Notes: generated from the sequence alone by a model not told the origin. Positions 42,939-52,561 are shown, counted from the first letter of the stretch. The stretch: DNA of 64,000 nucleotides from Mucilaginibacter lacusdianchii (GCF_009770985.1 NZ_WSRW01000001.1:1364001-1428000), one strand, 5' to 3'. Numbers and translations: made by a program.

Positions 42939-45900
42939 ATGAACATATTTATTGAAACGATAACATCTGCCGAGTCGCAAAAACGCGATCGCTCCTTTTT
43001 TGAGCTTAGCCGGCATATGTCTTCCAAAGAACTTCTGAATGCCTTGCGCGAATTGGAAGAGTTCCGGAAAAATACACCTAACCTTTACGATAAAGTAAGG
43101 GCTATCCTGTTTTTATATGCCGGGTTCCGCTTTTTCCTGTCATCGGCCAAAGAAATGCCTGAAACCGGAAAGGTGCCTTACGCCGGTTTTGAAGATTTAC
43201 TGGCCCGGCGTTTTGAGCAGGCCATACATGCTTTTTATGAAGAGATACGGCTGAATGGGCCAAACGCCACATTGTTCAGCGCTTTAGCCGAGAGCTATCA
43301 CCAGCTATCGTTCCAAATACTGGCCAATCAGGTACGTAAAAGCGTGCGTTCCAGCAAAGGCAACCAGTGGATGTTCCGGTCGGGTAACCAGGAGCAGCAT
43401 CCTATTAAAATACATCCAAAGTTGCTGCAACGCCGCGAGGGTTCATTGTTTTACCCCATACTGCATGAGCAAACTTCGGTGCGGATGGATTTAACGCACA
43501 GTGGTTGGTCGGATATATTCTTTTTGGGGATGGATTATCCCGACGGTGCACGGGTAGTAAACGTATCTATTGATTTAGGCGTGTTTGGGCGCGATAAAGA
43601 CATTCGTCCGCCATTGCATAGCTATGTGCGCGTGATACCAGAACCGGTGCTGCGTGTAACCAGTATCGATCTGAATACCACTAAAGATATTACCGACCTA
43701 GATGACCTATTTAACTTTGGTAACGATTACCTGAGTTTGGTAAAAGCCGGCATTATTGCTTCTGGCTTAATCCCGCCATCATTTGAAGGCACCAATCAAT
43801 CGCTGGTAAAAATACTGGCCGGCATTGCCGGGCCGGGTATGGGGATAGAATTGGTGACAAGGGTAAATGATATCCCCAAAGGCTCGCGCTTTGCGGTATC
43901 TACCAACCTGCTGGGCTCAATCATCAGTTTGCTGATGCGGGCCACCGGGCAAACCCACACTTTGGAAGGCGGACTGGAAGAGAATGAACGCCGTTTAATT
44001 GCCTCGCGTGCCATATTAGGCGAGTGGATTGGCGGCTCGGGCGGCGGCTGGCAGGATTCGGGCGGTGTGTGGCCCGGTATAAAGGCCATCCGTGGTGCTT
44101 TTGCGCAAGAAGGCGACCCTGAGTTTGGCACCAGCAAGGGCTCTTTGTTGCCTAAACACGAGATATTGACCGGCGACAAAGTTCATCCCGAGTTTTACAA
44201 TCGCTTAATGAATTCACTGGTACTGATGCACGGCGGTATGGCATCCAACGTAGGTCCAATCCTGGAAATGGTGACCGAAAAGTACCTGCTCCGGTCTGAA
44301 AAGGAATGGGTAGCCCGCCAGCAAACCAACCAAATTTTTGACAACATTCTGGGTGCTATCCAAGAAGGTGATGTTAAAAAGCTGGCGCAGAACACCGAAA
44401 CTAACTTCTTTGGTCCCATAAAAACCATCATTCCGTGGGCATCAACCTACTTTACCGAGCAGATTATCGCTAAAGCAAAAAAAGCATTTGGGGCCGATTA
44501 TTACGGTTTCCTGATGCTGGGCGGTATGTCGGGCGGTGGTATGGGTATGTTTGTTGATCCTGAAAAATATGAAGCTTCCAAAGCTAAAATGCTTGAGATA
44601 TTGAGCGAAACCCGCCAGGAGCTATCGGCATATATGCCATTTGCTATGAACCCGGTGGTGTATAACTGGAGCATCAATCACAAAGGTAGCTGGAGTACTT
44701 TGCATGAAGGCAATGAGGCGCTGATGCCGGAGCAATATTATGGCATCCATGTATCTGAGCTGGTGAAAAAAGACCCTGCTACGGTACCTTACATACGCCG
44801 TGCCGAGATAGACTTTTTTACCACGCATTGCGAGCAAAGCAACATGGCTTATCCGCTGCTCCGCACTATAGTGAGCAATTTGTTTAAGGTTTCGGATCCG
44901 TCGAGCCAAGGCAACCAGTCGGACGAAAACCGCAAAGCCGATCAGATTAAGAAGGATAACGGCTTCGATTATATTCAGCATGAAGAAATTCGTGCCGAGA
45001 TACAGAAAGGTCGTATTGGCTTATCGCGCAACCGCCTGCCTGCCGAAACACTGATTGAAGATGTGGATCCGGGGGAAATTGCAGATATAGAACAGGTTCA
45101 GGCTATTGATACAGGTGCAGCCGCTATCAAAAATGGTACTGTGGCGGTAATGAGTTTAGCCGCCGGTGTGGGCAGTAGGTGGACTAAAGGTGCCGGTGTT
45201 ATCAAAGCGATCAACCCGTTTGTAGAAATAGCTGGTGTGCATCGCAGCTTTTTAGAGATACATCTGGCTAAAACCAAAAAAACGGCAGACAAGTATCAGG
45301 CAGTAATTCCGCATGTGGTGGCTACCAGTTACCTTACGCATGCACCTATTGATTTAAAGCTGCAGCAAACCGGTAATTTTCATTATGCCGGACCGGTTTA
45401 TCTATCGCCGGGCCGTTCAATAGGTCAGCGTTTTGTGCCAATGGAGCGCGATTTGCGCTTCTTGTGGGAGGATATGCCGCAGGAAACTTTGGATGAAAAC
45501 AAGCAGAAAGTACGTGATGCCGTAAGACAAAGCATGATAAGCTGGGCCAAAAGCAAAGGCGAGGGCAGCGATTATGTAGATAACGTAGCCTCGCAACGCT
45601 TTTCGCCGCTGGGCCATTGGTACGAAGTATCTAACCTGTTGCGAAATGGTACGTTGGCTAAGTTGTTGCAAGAGCATCCGCAGGTAGAAACGCTGATGCT
45701 GCATAATATTGACACTTTGGGTGCCGACGTAGATGCTGCCGCATTAAGTTATCACCTGCAATCGGGCAACGTGTTAACTTTTGAGGTGATACCCCGTCAT
45801 ATTGAAGATCGTGGCGGCGGTTTAGCTAAAATCAACCATCAATTACGCTTGTTGGAAGGGTTGGCTCAGCCACGTGAGGAGGATGAGCTGAATCTGAGCT

Positions 45901-46271
45901 ATTACAACTCCAACACCACCTGGATACAGATAGATCCGTTGTTGCAATTGTTTGGCTTAACCCGTGACGATTTGATGAAAGGCGACGAAGCGCAACTGGC
46001 CAAGGCTGTACGCAGCGTAGCGCACCGCATACCTACTTATGTTACCATTAAAGATGTAAAGTACCGCTGGGGGCATGCCCAAGAGGACATTTACCCGGTA
46101 GCACAGATTGAAAAGCTGTGGACAGATATGACCGCCCTTACCGACCTAAAGTGCGGCTACCTGGTAGTTCCGCGCTTGCGCGGCCAGCAGATGAAAGACC
46201 CTGCACAGTTAGACTCGTGGGTTACTGATGGGAGCAAGGATTATGTAGCCTCGCTATGCGTGTTTGAATAA
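42939..46271 (+). CDS. GHMP-kinase-like / UDPGP-pyrophosphorylase fusion protein
   Basis: 1110 residues with two recognisable enzyme parts. Residues about 220-560 resemble a GHMP sugar kinase: AGIAGPGMGIELVTRVNDIPKGSRFAVSTNLLGSI (loop near 295-330), GGSGGGWQDSGGVWPGIKAIRG (368-385) and MLGGMSGGGMGMFVDPEKYEA (525-545), as in heptose-7-phosphate and fucose kinases. Residues about 735-1110 resemble UDP-sugar pyrophosphorylases: VAVMSLAAGVGSRWTKGAGVIKAINP (from about 735), MLHNIDTLGADVDAA and LTFEVIPRHIEDRGGG. Together they could phosphorylate a sugar and activate it to UDP-sugar. Residues 1-200 are helical with no known domain. A strong terminator follows. Confidence 0.8.
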   Translation: MNIFIETITSAESQKRDRSFFELSRHMSSKELLNALRELEEFRKNTPNLYDKVRAILFLYAGFRFFLSSAKEMPETGKVPYAGFEDLLARRFEQAIHAFYEEIRLNGPNATLFSALAESYHQLSFQILANQVRKSVRSSKGNQWMFRSGNQEQHPIKIHPKLLQRREGSLFYPILHEQTSVRMDLTHSGWSDIFFLGMDYPDGARVVNVSIDLGVFGRDKDIRPPLHSYVRVIPEPVLRVTSIDLNTTKDITDLDDLFNFGNDYLSLVKAGIIASGLIPPSFEGTNQSLVKILAGIAGPGMGIELVTRVNDIPKGSRFAVSTNLLGSIISLLMRATGQTHTLEGGLEENERRLIASRAILGEWIGGSGGGWQDSGGVWPGIKAIRGAFAQEGDPEFGTSKGSLLPKHEILTGDKVHPEFYNRLMNSLVLMHGGMASNVGPILEMVTEKYLLRSEKEWVARQQTNQIFDNILGAIQEGDVKKLAQNTETNFFGPIKTIIPWASTYFTEQIIAKAKKAFGADYYGFLMLGGMSGGGMGMFVDPEKYEASKAKMLEILSETRQELSAYMPFAMNPVVYNWSINHKGSWSTLHEGNEALMPEQYYGIHVSELVKKDPATVPYIRRAEIDFFTTHCEQSNMAYPLLRTIVSNLFKVSDPSSQGNQSDENRKADQIKKDNGFDYIQHEEIRAEIQKGRIGLSRNRLPAETLIEDVDPGEIADIEQVQAIDTGAAAIKNGTVAVMSLAAGVGSRWTKGAGVIKAINPFVEIAGVHRSFLEIHLAKTKKTADKYQAVIPHVVATSYLTHAPIDLKLQQTGNFHYAGPVYLSPGRSIGQRFVPMERDLRFLWEDMPQETLDENKQKVRDAVRQSMISWAKSKGEGSDYVDNVASQRFSPLGHWYEVSNLLRNGTLAKLLQEHPQVETLMLHNIDTLGADVDAAALSYHLQSGNVLTFEVIPRHIEDRGGGLAKINHQLRLLEGLAQPREEDELNLSYYNSNTTWIQIDPLLQLFGLTRDDLMKGDEAQLAKAVRSVAHRIPTYVTIKDVKYRWGHAQEDIYPVAQIEKLWTDMTALTDLKCGYLVVPRLRGQQMKDPAQLDSWVTDGSKDYVASLCVFE

Positions 46272-46286
46272 GTACTAGTTATTTAG

Positions 46287-46320
46287 AAAAGGCCTTTAGT
46301 TGCACAACTAAAGGCCTTTT
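46287..46320 (+). terminator. Strong intrinsic terminator
   Basis: AAAAGGCCTTTAGTTG and CAACTAAAGGCCTTTT are exact complements around CA, followed by TTT. It ends the NDP-sugar operon. Confidence 0.8.
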
Positions 46321-46470
46321 TTTGCTCAGGTACAAATAGATGATTGCAGATAAATTAGGGCAATAGCTATTGAGCAAGTTGGCTTTAATAAAATTAAGCA
46401 GCAGGGTTGCTATGCTTTTAAGTAGTTTTGCAGGCGTGTAGCTTACGCTATGCAACTTAAAAATTTAAAT

Positions 46471-46935
46471 ATGCATATAAAAGCAATTACCATATTGGGC
46501 TTAGCCGCTTTAGCATCAACAACTGCCTGCAATCAGTCGTCTACCAAACAAGAGCAGCATAAGGCCGATTCAACAACTGCTCCGGCAGCGGCGCCAGTTG
46601 CCCAGTCGGCACCAACATCATCCGAAACGGGCCACCTGCTGGGCGTTTGGTATGATGAGGCCATTAAATCGCCCGACGGGCAAAATGTGGCTTACGAGAT
46701 TGTAAGCAACAAAGACAAACAGATATTTATTCAGGTAATCACCTTTACCGGTACCTCAATTACCGTTAATGATATTCCGCCTATATCGGCCACCGCTACC
46801 GCGCTGAAAAAAACAGGCGACATGTATATGAGTAAGGCCAATGCAAACGAATATTATAAAGTAGACAAAAAAACCGGCGATCTGTTAATTTACGATCAAT
46901 CCGGTTTAGTGGCTACTTGTAAAAAGATTTTGTAA
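46471..46935 (+). CDS. Small lipoprotein, unknown function
   Basis: 154 residues from ATG 46471, with signal peptide and lipobox (ALASTTAC). An Ala/Pro/Thr/Ser-rich linker (about 25-55) leads to a compact beta domain (GHLLGVWYDEAIKSPDGQNVAYEIV...MYMSKANANEYYKVDKKTGDLLIYDQSGLVATCKKI). It looks like a lipocalin-like or META-type domain, but I cannot assign a family. It converges tail-to-tail with the PorP gene. Confidence 0.75.
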   Translation: MHIKAITILGLAALASTTACNQSSTKQEQHKADSTTAPAAAPVAQSAPTSSETGHLLGVWYDEAIKSPDGQNVAYEIVSNKDKQIFIQVITFTGTSITVNDIPPISATATALKKTGDMYMSKANANEYYKVDKKTGDLLIYDQSGLVATCKKIL

Positions 46936-46942
46936 GGGCGCA

Positions 46943-47947
46943 TTAGTTAAAATAGCACTTGCTGTATGATGGCTCGCGGTTACCGGAGTGTAGGTAAATA
47001 CCAATGGATAACTCGTGCGAGCCATAGCTGTAATTTTGCAGCGGTGTAAGTGAGTAGTCAAAAGCATAACCTACACGCAGGCGATCAGTAGCAAATACTT
47101 CTACTACGCCAATCAGCGCGTTCGATTTTTGCAGGCCGTTTTGCAGCTTGGGCTTATTGTACAAAGTAACTGCTGTGCGGTAAGTGCCGCCAATCCATAT
47201 ACGTTCGCCCAATAAAGTAAACAGGTTAATGTCTAAGCTGGTAGGTCCTTTAAAGTCGTCTTTTATCATAAAAGAAGGGCGTACTTTGGTCTGCTCATTT
47301 ACATCAAATATAGTTCCGCCCGTCAGGTAAAAATGGGGTACAGGCACAGGTGTCATAATCGACTTGTCTTTTACCCCGTTGGCTACCCGCGAAAGTACAT
47401 TATCTATAGAAACACCTGCAAAAAAGCGCTTGTTGGTATATAAAATGCCTAACCGTGCATCGGGCAAAATTACGCTTTGATTGCCTGTGGGTATGTAATT
47501 GTCATCGGCCTGCACTGCATGCAGCTTAGAGCCGTCCAACCCGTTTTGTACAAAACCGGCACCAATGCCGAAAGATAACCGACTATCCTCATCATACCCA
47601 ATTTGCAGGCGATAAGCATAGTTGGCGTAGCCGGCAAAGCTGCTTTGCGCGCCTATCCGGTCTTGCGTAAGCAACAAGCCTAAACCTACTTTAGCATCGT
47701 TAACGGCGCCATCTGCAGCCAGCGAAAAAGTTTGCGGTGCGCCTTCTAAGCCGGTCCATTGCGAGCGGTAAAAAGCATTCACGTAAACATCCTGCTTGTA
47801 GCCGGCAAACGCCGGGTTAATGTATAAGCCATTGAACATGTACTGGCTAAACTGTGCATCCTGCTGGGCATGTACCGCCCGGCATATTCCCATGCAAAAC
47901 AGCATCAGCCATAAGGCTTTTGGGGCGATGTATTTATTTAGTTTCAT
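46943..47947 (-). CDS. PorP/SprF family type IX secretion membrane protein
   Basis: 334 residues from ATG at 47947, signal peptide ending VHAQ. The sequence DAQFSQYMFNGLYINPAFAGYKQDVYVNAFYRSQWTGLEGAPQTF is the family hallmark, followed by barrel strands and a GSHELSIGIYL end. PorP/SprF proteins assist export or surface attachment of proteins with gliding-type C-terminal domains. It is the last gene of a four-gene leftward cluster of surface proteins, directly behind one with such a domain, and likely serves it. Confidence 0.92.
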   Translation of the reverse strand: MKLNKYIAPKALWLMLFCMGICRAVHAQQDAQFSQYMFNGLYINPAFAGYKQDVYVNAFYRSQWTGLEGAPQTFSLAADGAVNDAKVGLGLLLTQDRIGAQSSFAGYANYAYRLQIGYDEDSRLSFGIGAGFVQNGLDGSKLHAVQADDNYIPTGNQSVILPDARLGILYTNKRFFAGVSIDNVLSRVANGVKDKSIMTPVPVPHFYLTGGTIFDVNEQTKVRPSFMIKDDFKGPTSLDINLFTLLGERIWIGGTYRTAVTLYNKPKLQNGLQKSNALIGVVEVFATDRLRVGYAFDYSLTPLQNYSYGSHELSIGIYLHSGNREPSYSKCYFN

Positions 47948-47975
47948 CTTGTACACACTTATATCTTTTACACTT

Positions 47976-48941
47976 TTACTCTTGCTTATTGCGCAACAGG
48001 GTAACGTAGCCTTTGTACACTTCCCAGTTGCCGCGGCTGGTTTTTACCTTCAGCACATAAAAGTAGGTGCCCTCGTTCAGGCCCTCGCCAGTCCACTCAT
48101 TGCGGTAATTCTTTTTCTCGTATACACTATTGCCCCAACGGTTAACAATAATGATTTCATTTTCTGTGAAGCTGCTTAACTCCGGTATTTCAAAAGTTTC
48201 ATTTTTGCCATCGCCGTTCGGGGTAAACACGTTCGGAATGTCTAGTCCTAAAATGCTTTTCGTGTCCGACGACTGGTTATTGGCCGGGTTAGCATCCTCT
48301 TCGGCCGATTTTACCGAAGCTGAGTTGATGACTGTTCCGTTTAAAGGCGCCTTAACCAGCAAGCGCAATTCTACTTCTTCGCCCAAATCAATGCTACCTA
48401 TACGCCAGGTAAGCACACGGGCAGTAGCATCATAATCTACTATACCGGTAGTAGCGGCGTTTACTTTGATGTATTCCAAGCCATCGGGCAAAGCATCTTT
48501 CAATTGCACATCGGTGGCCAGTGCCGGTCCTTTATTGTTTACAGTAAGCGTATACTCGAACGGCTCACCCGAGCGTATTGGCCGTGTTTCCGATTTTTTA
48601 ACCACGGCTAAATCCACTCGTTTGTCAATTTCCCTAACCACTATAGCTTCTGATACGGGCGACGCGCAACTTTCTTGGTTATAAGCAACAACCGTATAAG
48701 TTCCCGGCTGAGTAATGGTGTAACTGCTTGTAAATGCGCCTGGAATAGCTACCCCATTCCTGAACCATTGGTATGCCGCAACGGTGATTGATGTTGGCGC
48801 TAAAGTCACTTTTTTAGATTCGCCCGGCGCAATAGTCAATACCTTGCTTTGCCCTGCTGCAGTATTAAAAAGCAGAGTAAAGCCTGTTACTGCTGCAAGC
48901 AGTAACAGGCAATAGCGATATGTACTATCCTTTCGCACCAA
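47976..48941 (-). CDS. Surface protein with DUF11 and gliding-motility C-terminal domain
   Basis: 321 residues with signal peptide. An Ig-like domain ([20 protein letters not shown]) is followed by a DUF11 conserved repeat ([49 protein letters not shown]...[18 protein letters not shown]) and the type B sorting domain ([21 protein letters not shown]...[36 protein letters not shown]). The last directs export by the type IX system. Its partner PorP gene starts 28 nt downstream. It would be small for an adhesin. Confidence 0.92.
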   Translation of the reverse strand: MVRKDSTYRYCLLLLAAVTGFTLLFNTAAGQSKVLTIAPGESKKVTLAPTSITVAAYQWFRNGVAIPGAFTSSYTITQPGTYTVVAYNQESCASPVSEAIVVREIDKRVDLAVVKKSETRPIRSGEPFEYTLTVNNKGPALATDVQLKDALPDGLEYIKVNAATTGIVDYDATARVLTWRIGSIDLGEEVELRLLVKAPLNGTVINSASVKSAEEDANPANNQSSDTKSILGLDIPNVFTPNGDGKNETFEIPELSSFTENEIIIVNRWGNSVYEKKNYRNEWTGEGLNEGTYFYVLKVKTSRGNWEVYKGYVTLLRNKQE

Positions 48942-48982
48942 TCAGCAAACCTCCTTTAGCTTTGTTAAAGCTGTATCAGGAT

Positions 48983-49678
48983 TTAATTGACTACGATAGT
49001 TGGCTGAGCCGGAAGCGTATCAACAGTAATTGTTTTGGTTGCAGAACCAGAACAGCTATTGTTAAGAACGTAATTAACTGTTACGCCATAAGTAACTGTA
49101 CCAGATGCAGATTCTTTTACCACATAATGATTAGCAGTTCCGCCATTGGCAGCAGTAATTGCGGTATTGTTTCTGGTCCACTGATAAGTATAAGTGAATC
49201 TTGAGTCTAATCCAGTTATAGTTAAGTCGGTTGATGTTTTGTTTTGCTCACAGACAACACCAGCACCAGCTATAGTTGGGTTCAATGGTGGCAATACATA
49301 CAATTTAATATCATTGGATGCAGGAGACGGACAGCCGTTTCCGTTAAGCACTACTAACTGATAGGTGTAGTAGCCATCACCGCTTGGTGTTTCGGTATAA
49401 GTATCATTACCAACGGTTTCTTTTACCAGTATTCTTGTTCCCGATGTGTTTGTTTTAAACCATTGGTAAGTATAGTTTGGATTTACAGTTTGTCCGCTTT
49501 TTAAAGAGATGGTGTTTGTAGCGCATAATACTTTAGCTACGCTGCCTGCAGATGTTGGCGGCGCTGTTGTAGCGTCGCTCGGTCCGGGCAGTGATTGTGC
49601 TTGTGCAAATGCCGCTACCGAAAAGGCAGCAAACAAAAAGAAGAAAGCAAGTTTAATCAGGGTAAATTTTAGCTTCAT
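48983..49678 (-). CDS. Secreted Ig-like repeat protein
   Basis: 231 residues with a clear signal peptide (ending AFAQ). Two Ig/PKD-like repeats are seen (CATNTISLKSGQTVNPNYTYQWFKTNTSGTRILV and CEQNKTSTDLTITGLDSRFTYTYQWTRNNTAI), the usual building blocks of adhesins. It ends in LPAQPTIVVN without a sorting domain, so how it reaches the surface is unclear. It lies between two other secreted proteins of the same operon. Confidence 0.8.
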   Translation of the reverse strand: MKLKFTLIKLAFFFLFAAFSVAAFAQAQSLPGPSDATTAPPTSAGSVAKVLCATNTISLKSGQTVNPNYTYQWFKTNTSGTRILVKETVGNDTYTETPSGDGYYTYQLVVLNGNGCPSPASNDIKLYVLPPLNPTIAGAGVVCEQNKTSTDLTITGLDSRFTYTYQWTRNNTAITAANGGTANHYVVKESASGTVTYGVTVNYVLNNSCSGSATKTITVDTLPAQPTIVVN

Positions 49679-49701
49679 ATTTATAGTGTTGTATATTTTA
49701 T

Positions 49702-50607
49702 TTATAAAGGGATTATAGTGGGTTTAGCTGGGTTTGATCTTAAAGTGACATTGAAATAATTGCGACAAACCGGAGCGAATACAATGTCGTCCAGCGCAAA
49801 ATCGTTACCGTCAGCAGCCGTGTTTTGATTGACTATACCTATAACGGCGCTAATGCTGGTGCCAGAATTCCAGCGAACGGTAAAATTTTTCCAGTCAGCT
49901 CTATCCAAGCTTGCTGGTATGGTTGTCAGTTCAATAGGGTCTCCTAAAGGTGAGTTGTTAATTGAAAAATTAAGTTTCCCTGGATTGGTTGGATAAACTG
50001 ATGTAAACCATACTGAAAAAATATAGTCAGTATTGGGCTGAACATCAATGGATTGTTGCCAGATGGTAACGCCGGCAGTAGGTGCACCGTTTACCACCAT
50101 CATATTGCCGTTACGGTTACCGGTATGATCTCTAAAAGTTGCAAAGTTGGGATGAACGTTGCGCGGGTTGGTCGTAACAGTGTATGTAGCTTCGGGGTAA
50201 AGTGCCCCACTACTTGGAGTTGCATAAGTATACTGGCTGGTAAAACTGGTATTACCGTCCGAAAAGTTACCGTTAGTTACTTTGTTATTATTTAAGTCGA
50301 TGGTTTCCCACCAATAAGTGCCCGATGCATTTACAATAATAGATTGGGTGGTAGCGCCGGTATTCCAGGTATAGTTAGACTGACCTGCTTCTGCATTTAA
50401 TGTTGCACTGGTGGCACATTGGTCAATATAAGTAGTTGTGCTGCATAACGTCGGATAGAAGGCAAAAGAGCTGCTTGCACCTTTGCCAACAAATGCATTT
50501 TGCTTTTTATGCTCGCTGCCATGGACATGGATAAACCAAGCACATACCAGGCTGCAAATCATCAAAAAGCTAATCCGGAAATATAATAGCCGTATACTAT
50601 AAATCAT
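49702..50607 (-). CDS. Secreted beta-sandwich protein (CBM-like)
   Basis: 301 residues with N-terminal hydrophobic segment. Two parts are seen: a short Cys-containing Ig-like unit (NYTWNTGATTQSIIVNASGTYWWETID) and a carbohydrate-binding-like jelly roll (TNGNFSDGNTSFTSQYTYATPSSG...NTDYIFSVWFTSVYPTNPGKLNFSINNSPLG...DDIVFAPVC). It ends in PAKPTIIPL, similar to the tail of the next gene. First gene of the cluster, 23 nt from the second. Confidence 0.8.
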   Translation of the reverse strand: MIYSIRLLYFRISFLMICSLVCAWFIHVHGSEHKKQNAFVGKGASSSFAFYPTLCSTTTYIDQCATSATLNAEAGQSNYTWNTGATTQSIIVNASGTYWWETIDLNNNKVTNGNFSDGNTSFTSQYTYATPSSGALYPEATYTVTTNPRNVHPNFATFRDHTGNRNGNMMVVNGAPTAGVTIWQQSIDVQPNTDYIFSVWFTSVYPTNPGKLNFSINNSPLGDPIELTTIPASLDRADWKNFTVRWNSGTSISAVIGIVNQNTAADGNDFALDDIVFAPVCRNYFNVTLRSNPAKPTIIPL

Positions 50608-50828
50608 TGAAACCTAAACTTTTCCTCTTCTATGTAATGGTTGGGCGTGAAAAGAAGTTGAAACGTGCTTTTTTACGGAAAAAAGCTTTTTAGGTTGCCT
50701 TTTAGTATAAATTCTATTGAATAATAGATAATTAGATAATGGTAGAAATAAATGTAATAAGGAGTAAAACTATGCTGCTACCATATAATAAATACTTAAT
50801 TGGCAGCTAAAATACACGATATTAAACA

Positions 50829-50857
50829 AAAGAGCCGCCTTGTTGAGGCGGCTCTTT
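50829..50857 (-). terminator. Intrinsic terminator (minus strand)
   Basis: AAAGAGCCGCCT pairs with AGGCGGCTCTTT around TGTTG; on the minus strand it runs into TTTTGTTTAAT. It ends the protease/TPR operon. Confidence 0.75.
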
Positions 50858-50874
50858 GATGATTCAGTATGCTG

Positions 50875-51405
50875 TTAAGCAAGCAGGTTCACAATAAGAT
50901 TAGGAAGCCCAACAGCAACGGCTACGCCATAAGCTAAATCAAGCCAAAAAAAGCTGCCTAAAGCACCTGCATATATAAGGCCTATTATAGGGTAGCCCGC
51001 AATTTTGACCGCTAATGGAGTGTCTTCATTTTTTAAATCGTGCCAGATTGATTGTGCGTCGCCAGTACTTGGAAAGGCGTGCATGGCAATGGATACACCC
51101 AGGTAAATCAATATAAAATCGAGTAGATTGGCATTGTCTAATTTAAACACAGGTATGGCTGCCGGTAAGGCAATAAGTGCACCAAGAATAGTGTTTACTA
51201 TAAATGGTCCAATACTAATCATCATATTTTGCCATTTACTTTCTGCTTTTTCATGTAATACATAGCCTGCTGGGTTACCCAGTCTAAAATATACCACATT
51301 AAAAACCGGTACTTTATATAACCGGCAAAAAAGCTGATGAGCCAGTTCATGAACAATCACACCCGGAAAAGTTGCCCATGTAATTAAAAAGCCAGGAATA
51401 AACAT
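50875..51405 (-). CDS. Membrane zinc metalloprotease-like protein (M50-type HExxH)
   Basis: 176 residues with four to five hydrophobic segments. The zinc motif HELAH lies at residues 19-23 inside the first segment, as in site-2-protease-like families, and LGNPAGYVLHE and ISIGPFIVNTILGAL follow. No clear NxxPxxLDG motif is seen, so it may be a peripheral M50 relative. The neighbouring zinc-ribbon TPR protein ends 12 nt upstream, so the two are cotranscribed. Confidence 0.78.
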   Translation of the reverse strand: MFIPGFLITWATFPGVIVHELAHQLFCRLYKVPVFNVVYFRLGNPAGYVLHEKAESKWQNMMISIGPFIVNTILGALIALPAAIPVFKLDNANLLDFILIYLGVSIAMHAFPSTGDAQSIWHDLKNEDTPLAVKIAGYPIIGLIYAGALGSFFWLDLAYGVAVAVGLPNLIVNLLA

Positions 51406-51417
51406 AGAATGAATAGA

Positions 51418-52470
51418 TTAAGGTTTACCGAATTTGATTTTTCCGCTGATAACGTCTTTTGCATAGGCCATGCCTGGGACAAGTGTAGAGTCAGACTCAG
51501 ACATTTTCAATATAGCATCGCGAGATTTAAAATTTTTATTTAAGTGATAGGCAATTGCCAAAGTAGCCTTATTGTATGGCGAGTTGGTATCTAATGCTTC
51601 GGCTTGTAAGGCTAAATTTAATCCAACGTTATGTTCTCCTTTTTTGAGCAACGTACGTGATTTTGACGATAATGCCATTACCAGTTCTTTATTTTGCGCC
51701 AGTACACCATCACATGCACGTATCGACGCATCCAGTTGATTCAGTTCTCTTAAGGTAATACTTCTTAGCAGCAGCGCAGTGATATGAGTAGGCGATATGG
51801 CTAGTGCATCTTTAAGTATGCTGTCGGCCCGGGCGTTGTTTTCTTTGTCAACACATTCCGATGCATAAGCCACACGGGCATATACATCACCGGGCTGCCG
51901 GATAATAAAATTGCGGTACGTACTGTCGGGAACCCCATTAGGTGATTTCTCGTAAGGAGCCATTGCTTTAGTAAAAGCTTGGGAGGGATAATATGCTTCT
52001 ACTTCGTTAGTTAAATCATTAACCTGCTTTAACAAATATTCATTATCCAGATTTTTGCCAGTCATCTTATCCAGCAGTTGGCCGTAGGTGTTTAAATCTC
52101 CATTGTAAAAAGCAGCAATCATTAAACGGGCAGCAACTTCTGTATTATTAGGTACTGCCGATTGAACTTTTTCCAACTCACGCTGTGCTGTGAGGTGTTT
52201 TTTTGCAGTTTCAGCTTTTTCGGCCCGGGCAAGTGCAAAGGCCAGTTTAAAGTCGTTGGCTGATAATGCTAGTGCAAGTACAAGCAATCCTAAAATGCCT
52301 GCGGCAAATAATTTTATTCCTGCCGGAACACGGTATTTAATAAGCGCTGTGCGACAATCGGCACATAAAGGGTTAGCATATCCTTCTAAAATTTGCGTAC
52401 TGCCGCATTTAAGGCAGACAACAGGTGTAGTATCAACACTTTCCTGAGTAATTTGTGAACTTTGTTCCAT
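51418..52470 (-). CDS. Zinc-ribbon TPR membrane protein
   Basis: 350 residues. The N-terminus has a four-Cys zinc ribbon (CLKCGSTQ...CADC, about 19-39), then one transmembrane helix (about 51-68) and a string of TPR-like helices (about 100-335, e.g. AYASECVDKENNARADSILKDALAISPTHITALLLRS). It likely displays TPRs for protein-protein contacts. It is paired with the HELAH membrane protein. Confidence 0.78.
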   Translation of the reverse strand: MEQSSQITQESVDTTPVVCLKCGSTQILEGYANPLCADCRTALIKYRVPAGIKLFAAGILGLLVLALALSANDFKLAFALARAEKAETAKKHLTAQRELEKVQSAVPNNTEVAARLMIAAFYNGDLNTYGQLLDKMTGKNLDNEYLLKQVNDLTNEVEAYYPSQAFTKAMAPYEKSPNGVPDSTYRNFIIRQPGDVYARVAYASECVDKENNARADSILKDALAISPTHITALLLRSITLRELNQLDASIRACDGVLAQNKELVMALSSKSRTLLKKGEHNVGLNLALQAEALDTNSPYNKATLAIAYHLNKNFKSRDAILKMSESDSTLVPGMAYAKDVISGKIKFGKP

Positions 52471-52503
52471 ATTGTGATAAGGCAGCCTAAGATACTGGTA
52501 AAA

Positions 52504-52561
52504 CTGATTATAAACAAAAAAGCTGCCTCTAAAATGAGGCAGCTTTTTTGTTTATAATCAG
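52504..52561. terminator. Bidirectional terminator with 26-bp perfect stem
   Basis: The left arm 52504-52529 and right arm 52536-52561 are exact reverse complements around a 6-nt loop (TAAAAT); the core is GCTGCCTC/GAGGCAGC flanked by A/T tracts. It can terminate glnS on the minus strand and also rightward transcription. Confidence 0.8.
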
